64,000 bases of DNA from Edolisoma coerulescens. Lineage: Eukaryota > Chordata > Aves > Passeriformes > Campephagidae. A program made the translations under genes and the position numbers. The DNA is taken from NCBI GenBank assembly GCA_013397115.1, contig VWZW01000843.1, positions 310,001-374,000 of the forward strand, in the 5' to 3' direction. The notes beneath the pieces are model-generated. The model was not told the DNA's origin and made no database searches. It saw only the letters and a list, made by a program, of their open reading frames with translations. How positions within the stretch are numbered: the stretch's first letter is position 1; each line of letters opens with the position of its first letter. Shown here piece by piece: positions 28,801 to 40,800 of the stretch.

Positions 28801-31800
28801 CTATTTGCAGTTGAGAATTACTGGATTCCATTAGATGAAAGGCCTTTAAGTTTGAAACCCTTTTCTGCCTTGTTTACCTAGTCAATCATAATGTCCTAGT
28901 TACAGATTTATTATCATGAGGCAAACTTGCGTAAGCGTAATAGCGATTGACCCATCTAGAGTAGATTTACCAGAAAGAACCTCAAGTCCAAGGCAAAATG
29001 AGCCTTGTTTGCAGTCAGTGCAGAAAGATAGCATTTGCAAAAAACATGTATAGAGGTATAAGTACTGCAGGAGATTTTCTCACTTGAACACACGTGCCAT
29101 GGTGTGTCCTTCTGGCAGACTGCAAATTCTCTTCTGCAGTAGTTTGTGGCCAGTCACTTCACATGCTCCCTTAAGCCTGTTGCTGTGGTCTTTGATGTTC
29201 CTCCTGCACTCTGAGGTAGCTGATGCACTGCACCTTGTTTTGTTTTCCTTGTGTGCCTGCTCCTGATGCCTTTTCAGTTTTGTGAAATTAATAACTAATA
29301 AAAGTTAATGCAAACAATTTTTTCGGAGTCAACTTAGTCGGGGTGACTGCTTTATCAGTTTCTGTTGTTGTCTTTGAAAGAATGTTCATGGCATTTGAGT
29401 TTTATTGGCATGAATATTCTGTAAGAACTAAACTTCAAAATTTTTTTAATCTAATGGAATTTTTAACTTGACCATTGGCTTGGAGTAGTTGTAGCATCAT
29501 TCCATCAGGAATAGAGACAATACAAATAAAGTCACCCAGCAAACAGAAACTAATGTGCCTCTTGTACAGATCACTAACTACTGGAAATTGGTTTTGAAGC
29601 CATAATGAGTGATACCAAAGAAAAGTATCCAGTGCTGTTGGAACAGTAACCAATTAGAGGAAATCAAGATCCATGAGCAGTTATATAAAATAAGTCAACT
29701 TACTTAAATCTTTGCTAAAAACTATTCACTTGGTTTTAATCAATATATTGTTGAAACAGGAAGTGTAGCTTTCTTGTATAAAAAAAAGCAAAACCAGACA
29801 CCAAAACCACACTGTATCTCTAAATTGTAGTTGTTTGGTACAGACTAAGTAGCGTACTCTAACGTGCCCACAGTATAAACCCAAAGGGCAGATCTCATGA
29901 GCAGAAGTCTGCCCTTAGTCTGTGTCCTGTGACCCAAGTGTTTCAAGGACTTCTGATGACTGAGGCCTTTGCACAGTGCTGGTACGCCCATGGTGCCATG
30001 GTCCCCTCTGGGCAGCACCCCAGCACCTCTCCCACTCCTGCCTGGTGTGGTGCCGTGGTGCTCTCCCCTCCTCAGGTGAGACTGGGCTTCTTCCCTGCCT
30101 TCCCGCCCTTGGGGTGAGGAGTCATCGTGCTCTGGGGTTGTCCCTCTTGGTTCTTGGTACCCACTAACTCCTAATCCCAGTGTTGCTGCTTCACCAAAGA
30201 CTTTTTGTAGGCACACCTTTCCACTCTCTCAGGGGGAGACTGAGGTTTGGAATCTTGTTTCCAACACCCAATTGCTGTTACTCTGTACTGACTCCTCGGG
30301 AGTTTCTGAACATCATTTACACCAGCACTAGCTTGTCTATATTGGTATTTAAGTGCCACCAAGACTACTTGTTTACCCGCTTCCCACCCTCAGAAATGTT
30401 CTGGCTGTTTCATTTGCTTGCTTCTAAAATTATCTGCCTTTATCTGCTTTTGCTCAAAACTTCTGCTGGCTTTCCAATTCCCTCTTCTAAGCCTTATACT
30501 GGCGTTCCATTAGGCTTCTCTGGGGGAAATCAGTAAAGATCAAAGTATGTTAACTCATCAGTTAGGCAGGCTTAACCCAGCTTTCAGCAATAGCTTCAAG
30601 TATGTTTAGTACAGCCCTCTTTGCCTATCAATTGTCTTAAAGTTACCATAGGTAAACTTGTTTTGGAAGGGACTTTAAAATGGTTATTTAAGATTTTATT
30701 CCAAAATGAAGTTCGACAGAAATGGAAAGGTCTTTTGGATTTTTTTTTTTTTTAATGTGAAGTGTGAAGAACTTCATAGTGAAAATAAAACTTTGGCCAA
30801 GTCTGATTTACACACCAAAAAACCAAACAAAACAAAAAAACCCCAACAAAAAACCCCCACCCAAACCAAAAACAAAACAAAAAACCCCAACTAAAATAAA
30901 ATATTTTTTTGAATCCCAAAGACCATTCTTTTTAAAAGGGGGCTTGAATTGGGTCCTATACTTAGAATGAAGTCTTTGAAGAAGAAAACCAGTGAAAGAG
31001 GGCTGTCCATCTTTTCATTCATGTCTTCATTAGATGTTGCTGAGTGACAGTAAATAGCCCTGCAGTGTGTCAGCTTCTTACTACATTGAATGATAAACTG
31101 TAAAACTGAATTAAAATATCTGATGCTGTTTCTTTTTTTGTGTGTTCCAAGGGTCCTAAAGGTGAAGCAGTTGGTGCTATTACTCTGCCATTGCCCAGCA
31201 GTTACTTGATCATCCGAGCCGCTTCAGAATCAGATGGTAAATAGATACTTCATTGATTTTCAGCAGTGACAACAGTTACTTATGAGAAAGAGATGGTTTC
31301 AATTGTTTTATCATGTCTGTTACAGCACTTTGATTGCAGTTTAATTGTTATTAAGGTTCTCCTTTAATTTAGAGCATTCAATTATGTTGGTACTTTTTCA
31401 TGGTTATTAAAGGAGAATATTGACCTGAAGGAAATGTTATTAAACTCCTTGTAGTTGCTTTTTTTGACTGAGTAGAGGTAGGGGAAGGGGTTACCTGTGA
31501 TTTAGCTATATTAATGTATGTCTAAATATCAAGCTGGTGCCTTTGTAAAGTGCTAATATGGATGTATTCTTATTGAAGCATTTCTGTTTTAAGTGCAGCA
31601 GTTGCACAGAGTTCTAGTAGTAAAAACTCCTTCAAAATGTAGTTTTGTAACACCCTTTGCTGCAAAGGTGGTGATCAATGCAACTACCTTCTAAAGTTAC
31701 AATGTGAAAAAAGATTCAGGACTGTTGCATAGCCTTTCTAGCAGGTGCTTTTCATCTACTGGTTAATTAAGCATACCCCTGCAGACTTTCAAAATAGGAC

Positions 31801-34800
31801 TCGCTTTGCCTTCTATATTGAGAAATGGCTTAGATAGATGGAAGAGAAGAAGTGGAAAGAATATACAAATTTGTTTAGTTACTTTTTGCCAAAGAAAATT
31901 AGAATATCTGCTTTTTATCTTTTGAAATGTTATTTATATGCTATCATTAGAGCTCTTTTTCCACAGTATTATCATATTACTTGGGCAAATTTTGCTAAAT
32001 GATGCAGTTACTTAGTCTTCAGAACTAGAGCAGGGCTGCTGGCAACTTTGGAGGCATTCCACAGTCATGGCCTGGGTGGAACCAGAGTTGCATTAAGGAA
32101 GAAATGCTGGAATATGCTCTAGCAAAATCATGATTTGCCTTGCTTGTCCTGCCCTGAAGCACCCCTTGTACCGAGGCTGGGTAGTTGTGCGTTGTTTTTA
32201 CGTCCTCACCAGATCGTAAAATCTGATGCACGTAACATGGAACAGCTCCGCAGTGTGTCTTCAAAGCCAGTGTGAGCAGGCCCAAAGGACTAATTTTCCC
32301 AGTTAGGAAACAGAAGTGGTATAGTTCTGTTAAATCCCTAATTTTTAGTCTAATACTAAATTTGTCTTTAGGCAGGTGTTGGATGGATGCTTTGGAGCTG
32401 GCACTGAAATGTTCAAGTCTGCTTAAACGGACAATGATTAGGGAAGGTAAAGAACACGATTTGAACTCCTCGGCAGACAGTACTCATGTCTCTTTCTACG
32501 GTCTGCTTCGTGCTAACAACCTGCACAGTGGAGAAAACTTACCGTAAGTGAATTAATTGCTAAACCTGATTGCTTTTTGGTAGAACCCTGTAGTGATAAT
32601 TTCGCCACAGGGAGGCTAAGGCTGCAGTTCATTTTGCTCCTGAGTTCTCTTTATATGCCTTATTTGCACTGTGTTTTATACTCTGCATGTAAAATGAAAA
32701 AGTCTTTTTTTAAGCAAAGTGGATCCAGAGCAAAGTTTGTCCCAAGGAACTTGGAGTATCACATCAGTAAGTTAAGTACTCAGTTAAACTGTTCAAAATA
32801 GAAAAAACTAAAATTTTAAGTTGGTGTCTCTTGTTAGCCTCAGCGGAAAATCAGAAGCTTAGTACACATGACAGAAGTTGGTAGATGTGAATTTAAGTTG
32901 CTGTTCTTTAGTTAAAGAAATGAATAATCCTTTATTTAAGTAGTTTCAGCATGAATCATCAGATGGATGAATAATAATTCAGTCACCTTATGATTAAATG
33001 CATAAAAGTTAAAATTGTCTGATATCACCTGGTATCTAATGTGTGAGTACCCTTGAGTTACTCCCTGATTATTTAAATAAATACCTTCAGTCAGGTTTTT
33101 GTGAGCATAAGCTTTTGTGGAAATACATTTTTAAGTGTAGTGAATGAATGGTTGTAGTGGGTTGACTGTGGCTGGATGCCAGGCACCCACAAAAGCCTCT
33201 CTCTCACTACCCTGTGCAGCTGGATAGGGAGAGAAAATTTAATGAAGGGTTCATGAGTTAAGGACCAGGAGAGGTCACTCACTAAATACTATCCTGGGCA
33301 AAACAGGCTTGAGTTACAGATATTAATTGGATTTATTACTAACAAAATCAGAGCAGAATAATGAGAAGTAGAATAAGACCTTAAAAAACACCTCTGCCCC
33401 ACCCCTCCCTCCTTCCCAGCTCTACCTCCTTCCCAAGAGGCACAGAGAGACAGGGAATGGGGGTTTCCAGCTGCTGCTCAGGGAGAGGAGTCCACCATGG
33501 GGGTCCCTCCCACAGGAGATAGTTCTCTGAACTTCTCCAGTGTGGGTCCATCCCACAGGCAACAGTTCTCCACGAACTGCTGCCACATGGGTCACTCTTG
33601 CACAGGGGGCAGTTCTTCGGGCACAGCCTGCTGCAGCATGGGTCTCTCACAGGGTCACAAGTCCTACCAGGACACTGCTCCAGCGTGGGCTCCTCTCCCA
33701 ACAGGCCTGCAGGTCCCTGCCAGGAGCCTGCTCCAGCACAGGCCTCCCAGGGGTTCACAGCCTCCTCTCAGGCATCCACCTCAGTAATCTTCCACCAATT
33801 CAATATACTTGCCGGTGAAGATTTAGCTGTCCATCTGTCTGTTCTTGGTGGGCAGGAATTTTGTACTGCTGTTAAGAGTATGCTCTCCCAGAGAGAGACC
33901 TGGACTGGGAGAAATGCGATTCTTTTTATGCAATGCATAGATGGCCTGAGAAAAGCAGAAAAAAGGCAAATTCTTGCCCCCTGTAACAATTCAAGGCCCT
34001 ATCCAGATGACCAAGCTTGGCTCAGCTGCAGTTTTGCTCCTTCTTTTATCTCATAGAAACAATATGACTGCTGTGTACTGTTCAGCTGGAGATCTGTACT
34101 CTGGAATAGTTGTTTAATATCAACTGCTGTCCCAGATTACAATCACAGCAATTAGCTACAGCTGTTAAGTCTAATTAAGACTAATGCTTAAATTAAGTAG
34201 ATCTTTTGATAGAGCATATTCTAAGGGTAATCAGTGTGCTTAACTGTCTAAGGAGCAAAACTGGCAGGTCTAGCTCTAATTGGGTTGGCAGAAGAGGGAG
34301 AAGAAAGGTGGAAGCAATTTTAGCTTCAACTGAGAGAGAGCTTTTTTAAGTAGGTTAATAGCAAGTGAAGGTCCAAGGTTTTCCTTGATATTTGTTGAAG
34401 ATGGTCACCTGAAAAATAGGGCTGAAGAAAAAGCAGGCATGTTCAATACTTTTTTTTTGCCTCCGTCATTAATACTACTAGTAGACCTTGGGCTGCCTGA
34501 TCCCCTTGAGTTGGAGGCCCATGAGTACAGGATCAGTGACTTTCCATTTGTGGACACTGAAATTTAAGACACCAGTTGTATCAGCTGAATGTTTGTAAGT
34601 CCATGTGGTCCAGTGGAATTCATCACAGAGTAGTGGAGGAGATGGTGGATGTTATGGCAGGATACCTCTCAATTGTCTACCAAGGGTCTGGGGAGTCTGA
34701 GGAGGTCCCCACTGACTGGAAACTAGCCAACAGTATTCAGATTTACAAGAAAGGCCTGAGGGAAGACCCAGGAACCTATAGACCTGTGAGTCTAACTGCA

Positions 34801-37800
34801 GTATGTGGAAAAATTACGGAGAAGATCATACTGTGTTCTGTTGAAAGACATTTAAAGAGCAATGAATCACCAGGCACAGTCAGCACGGGGAGAGTCGTGT
34901 TTAGTTAATATGATATCCTTCTATGATAAGGTCAGTTGCCTACTGGATGAAGGTAAGGCAGTGGATGTAGTTTTTCTGGATTTTAGTAAGGCTTTTGATA
35001 TTGTCCCTCACAGGATCATGCTGGACAAATTACTTAGCTGTGAGATGAGCAGGGTCACAATGTGCTGGTTGAAGAACTGGATGAATGGCAGGACTCAAAG
35101 GGGTGTGGTGAAGGGGGTTACATCTGGCTGGTGACACCAACAGTGTCCCTCAGGGCTCAATCTTGGGCCTGTTCTGTTCAGTGTTTTTATCATGTGGATG
35201 TGGATGTAGGAGTTGAATGCACTCTTAGCAAGTTTGCTGACAGTACCGAACAGGGAGGTGCTGCTGCCTCTGTCAAGCAATGGGAGGCCTTGCAGAGGGA
35301 TCTGCATAGGTTGGAGAGTTGGGCAATCATCAATGGCATGGAATTAAAGTAGTCCCAGTGCCTGATTCTGCTCCTAGGGCAGAGTAATGCTGGGCACAAG
35401 AATAAATTGGGAGAAGAGTGGCTGGGGAGCAGCCCTGCCCTCACGGTGGCCCAAGGTGACCGTTGGGCGGAGGTGGGCACAGGGCTGGACGAGGGCAGTG
35501 GAAGGGGGCCCAGGGGTGCTGGCTGACAGCGGGATCAACATGGATCAGCAGTGAGCCCTGGCAGCCAAGAGGGCACACCCCATCCTGGGGTGCATCAAAC
35601 AGACATTAACCAGCTGGTCAAGAGAGGTAATTATGCTGCTGTGTTCAACACTCGTGTGGCCTCACCTTGAGGAATGTGTGCAGTTCTGAGCCCCAAAATT
35701 TAAAAAGTTTTTGAAGGTTCTTGACTATGTTCTGAGGAGGAGCAACAAATCATGTTAAAGGGCTGGAAGGCATGTCCTGTGAGGAGGGACTGAGAACTTT
35801 CAGTTTGTCTAGTTTTGAGAAAAGGAGGCTGAGAGGCAAACTTACAGCTCTCTTATAGCTTTCTGAGGAGGGCAACTGGAAAGGGAGGTGCTGAACTCAT
35901 CTCCCTGGTATGGAAGCATGGGAATGGTTTAAAGTATCATCAGAAGAGATTGGACATTGAGGGGAGCATTTTTTTACCAAGAGTATGGTCAAGACACTGG
36001 AACAGGCTTCCTAGAGAGGTGGTTGGTGTCCCAGGCTCATCAGTGTCACTTGACAGTTCAGTGAGAAGAGTATACATCCTATATGTTTCCAGCAAGGCTA
36101 GTTTGACACTGCTGCCACCTCAGGCTTGATACTGGCAATTTTGGTGTGTGTTTTATTAAGATCCTGGTTTGGAAACAATGAAATGATTGTGTAAAGTTTA
36201 AGATTCATTTAGCCTTTGCTTTTAATAGGTTAAATGACAGTGAAATTGAAAGGCATCACTTCAAAGATCAAGATACGTACTCTGACAAGTCTGATAAGGA
36301 AAATGACCATGACCACGAGGAATCTGATAACGATGGATTGGGGAAAAGTGAAGAAAGCGACAGTGACACATCGGAGCGACAGGATGATTCTTACGTCGAT
36401 CCAGAACCGATTGATATTAAGGAAACTACTTACTTAGAACAGAGCCATGAAGAACTTGGGGAGGTAAAAGTGCTGTTGATGTAACTGAGCAAGCAGCTTC
36501 TCCAAATAGTAAGCTGACGCTTTAAGGGTCAGACTACACTTGAAAGCTGACTTGCAGGATTGGCTTTCATATTTTCAGCAAAAATGTATAGAAAAGGTCC
36601 TGTTCACCCATAGTCTGCTCTGCTTTGCCACTCTTGTGCTAATGTATGAGATCTTAACAGAGATAATGAAATTACCTGGAATATTGCTCAGACAGAAGGT
36701 ACAGAAAGGGCCACCTGCAGCAGAAGTTCATCATGACTACTCGTTCTTTTGTTATTACTTCTGTTTGGGTTTTATTAAGTTAGTCCTGTTTTTTTCTTCA
36801 AGTAAAAGTCTTCAGGTTGAAGGTCTGAATGCAACCTGACACTTCTTTTTTTTCTCCTGCAAGAGAAAAGTTAAGCAGTTGTAGAGTCTGCAGAATTTAT
36901 TGGAAGGCTTGCTATGTTTCTGATGTCACCTTCCATTCTAACGATGCCCCAGAGCTGTTATTCCACTTCTGCAGGTTGTTTTATGTATTTGCCTATACAG
37001 GCAAATATGACAGGGATTTGTAAACCAAAAAACTTGGTAACACAAATCAAAATAAGCTTTTTCACAAATCTCCTCTTTCTCCTTAAGAGAAATGACAATG
37101 AGATTTTTTTTTTCTCATACTCATGGAACTTGAATATCTTATGCTTTACTGCTTTCTAGTACCATGTCTACTCAAAGTGGTATTTTAGGAGAAGCTGAGG
37201 AGTTTTAAGTGACAAATTTTTGAGTATGCATTTTAGATCTGTTCTGGAAAAAAGGATGCCTTTCCTTGTTTTTCCTACAACCTTTGCTCTTGATTTTAGA
37301 AACTATATGGGATAATATCTCCCCTCTTCTTGGACAGAAAGGAGCATATTAGAGTGTGGCTGCTGGTTTTGCTCAGTTGCCCTTAAGTTGTGTATTTTTT
37401 TTAAGGAAAACCACTGATGCTGCTGATCAAGGCAGTGAAAAGCATAAATAAGTCAGCTTTCATGGTTGGGAAAAGCTGGTAGAATCAACAGCCCTTTGGT
37501 GTGTAAGTCCTGCATTTGAGAAGAAAGTAATGTACTTGATTAGGAAAGTCCTTAGGAAAGGACTAAGGGAAGATTTCTGAACAACATTTTCCCTTCAATT
37601 GTCCCAGTCTAGGGGTGATGAAGACAAAGGCAGTTTTTAATGCTGAGTAGTGTATCTATCATACTTCATTAAAGATGTATCGTAAGTGTATTTATAGAAA
37701 CTTGGTCTTATTTCTGTAGTTGCTTCAGCATCTCAGAGTGGTTTATTTTAAGTATCCATTTCCCATTCTCACTGCAACCTTAGAATGTGTTGACTTGTAT

Positions 37801-40800
37801 TCTGGAGGATTGTTTCCTTTCTCCTTTCTGTAAGCAGTTTTTCGGTTCATCCTAGGCAGGGGAGGCTGCTCAGACAGAAGAAGTGTCAGAAGAAAACAAA
37901 AGTTTGATCTGGACACTATTGAAGCAAGTCCGGCCAGGAATGGACTTGTCCAAGGTTGTACTGCCTACATTTATTTTGGAACCCCGCTCTTTCCTGGACA
38001 AGCTGTCTGATTACTACTACCATGCAGACTTTCTGTCTGAGTAAGTCAATCCTGTCTCTGGTTTTCATTCTTGCCATTTTTTAAGTTAAAATAGGGTAAC
38101 AGTGTCAGATATTGTCATTTTCTGAAAGCTAACTGCCTTTAGAGCTCATATGGTACATCTTGAAGTCTGGCCCCTCTTAGTAATTTAATAGCAATTCTGT
38201 TGCAGGCATTTCTGCTTTAGCTTCTGAAGACTGGTTAAAAGACTTCCAAAAATGAGTTTAATTTTTTTTCTCAAAGAAGCATATCTAAAATGAGAAACCA
38301 ATACTAGTTAATTTTTTAAATACAGTGTTAAGTTCTGTCCAGATTTATAGTTGCCTGCTCAAATGTAGCTAATAAATCAAAGACCATAAATTGAAATATT
38401 ATTCAGCTCAGAGCTCTGCATGTAAGTAGGCTGGTAGTAAAAAGATACTAAACCAGTAACCTATAAATGGAAGAACATGAGTGGGGGTGGGACAGAATTT
38501 AATGTTACAAAGAACAGACTCAAATATGGAAATACCATTTCTGGCATTTTTGTTTGACTTCAATTTTCAGACAATTATTTGAAAACTTTAAATTTGGTGA
38601 GATCGGGCTGAAAGTTTTACAGTACTGCAAATCACAGACCTGTTTTAGTCAGCTCATAGATTCAAGATATGTCACAATAATTGATAGCATGTTATAAATG
38701 ATGCAGTGCTGATACTTGATCTGTGTTTTCTGTTTCACAGAGCTGCTCTTGAAGAGAATGCTTACAACCGCATGAAAAAAGTAGTGAAGTGGTATTTGTC
38801 AGGATTCTACAAAAAGCCAAAGGTGTACTTTCACATATTATTTTGTCTTTTTCACATACTGTGTCTAGCTTGAGGGCTTAGGGATATGGTGGAGTAAGTT
38901 TTTCTTTTTAAATTATATTGTTATGCATTTTTTTAAAAAGCAAGGTTAAGTTTTCATTGCTTATACACACACATAATGGAAATTTTTGGTCCCTAGCTAT
39001 GCTTAAAATAGACTATATTCAATTGTAGTTGTCCCTTGGAGTAGAAATTGAATTAAATATTTTTTGATAAAGTTGAGCCAGTTCTATATTTACAATTCTT
39101 CAGTGATAACAGTCTGAAATTGGAGGACTAACGTTTCCACCACTTCATTTAGCTTTGCACTATATACTCTTCATAGTCATGTTGTTGGGAAATAGTATTG
39201 GCAGAAAGTACTTATTACCTAACTTCAGACAAAAGTTCTGTAATAATTCTGCGAAAAAACCCCCCCTTATATTCTGTGTGTCCTTATGTGTAGAATAGTT
39301 TAGTGGATTGAATGTATGATAATTTCCTTAGAAGGAAGAACAGAGTAATTGAGCATAATATTCAAATGATGAAACCAAGCACCATGTACTTTAGCATATA
39401 TATTATGATAATTTTTTTCCTGTGTGTCTTATCTTCAGTGATAGACTGATAAAATGTTTTGTGACTTGTGTACATGCATAGGGTGGTTACTCTCTATTCA
39501 ACTTCTGTTTAGGGACTAAAAAAGCCGTACAATCCCATACTTGGAGAGACTTTCCGCTGCATGTGGATTCATCCAAGGACAAACAGCAAGACTTTTTATA
39601 TTGCAGAACAGGTAGCTGCAATAACTGGAACAAATATTTTTAAGAAAAATAAATGTATTGTATATTTGTGCTAGTTAAATCCTCTGGTAGTTTCACAAAA
39701 TGTATTGAAATGTATGATTAGTATCCTAAAACCTGTCCTGGTGAGCATAGTTTTCTTACAGATGTCTCTTTTAAGTGTGCCTTCATAAAGAGAGAGAGAG
39801 AGAGAGAGAGGAAGGTGTTTCCAATATTTCTGTTCCCTCGTCCTCTGGGACAAGTCAAGTGCTGATTTTCTTAATTCTTGAAATTCAGTAGCTGATTGCT
39901 TGATCTTTATTTCTAAAGATTTTAGTCAAATTTCATATCTATTAACTGCATTCTATTATGTGCAGGCTGAATTTTGCATTGTCATTATTAGCTCAAGGCT
40001 TATACTATATTTGCTCTATTGCTTGTTCTTGTTTTTTCTTTTTCTCAAATATGTGTTTTTTTTCCAACAGGTATCACATCATCCTCCAATATCTGCCTTC
40101 TATGTTAGCAACCGCAAGGATGGCTTTTGCCTTAGTGGTAGCATTCTGGCCAAATCAAAATTCTATGGTAAATAATGGGTTTTTTTGGTTGCATGTTTAT
40201 TGAGGGATGTAAAATTTGTGCAGATGAGCTGTGTTTTGTGGGTGAAAGAAGGCTGTTAGAAGAGTCAGTGTTTGGTATTGTCATTTCCTTACAATGTTTT
40301 TGCTACTAGTCTTCAGAATTTTAATTTCTATTTTTGGACTGTTTTAATTTTTAATCAGAGACACTGTGTATTGTAGTGGCTTCACTAGACAGGATAGGTT
40401 GCAGTGCTAAATATAGTGATGTTCTTAATTATATTGCTTAGTTATTAGGGAATGTTGACTGTTGTCTTGCAGGGTGAGAAATGTGACAGTCTGTCTTTGA
40501 ATTTCAGGGAATTCATTATCTGCCATACTAGATGGAGAAGGACGGCTAACGTTTCTCAACAGGGGAGAAGATTATGTAATGACAATGCCATATGCCCACT
40601 GTAAAGGTAGTGGTTTTCTTTCATTCTCTAGATGGCAAAGTTATGAGAAAAGAAGTTTGTTATTCTAAGTAGTTCATTAGTCTAAATAATGTACTGTGTT
40701 GGATTCAAGCTTGTCATCTGAGAAGAGTGTTCTGAATATTGGCAACATCGATGCCAATCTAGGCTTCCACATATTTTATCAGGAGAAAAATGCATCTGTT

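Larger units (their letters stand above)
24996..31151. other. OSBPL8 introns between the N-terminal and PH exons
   Basis: These introns (24996-25852, 25955-27163, 27368-31151) are AT-rich without recognisable genes. The last holds a GC-richer stretch at about 29860-30160 with short unassigned open frames and an A/C-rich low-complexity tract at 30811-30901. Confidence 0.75.
32544..36228. other. OSBPL8 intron carrying an LTR-like fragment and a CR1 LINE
   Basis: A 3.7-kb intron, most of its middle made of transposon debris: an LTR-like fragment (33153-33782), an unclassified GC-moderate stretch (33783-34384) and a decayed CR1 (34385-36075). The flanks (32544-33152 and 36076-36228) show nothing recognisable. 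Confidence 0.85.

Noticed and set aside
33598..34056. 152-codon open frame near the LTR-like repeat
   Set aside because: It is read from degenerate tandem repeats and adjoining debris in an intron, with no family resemblance.
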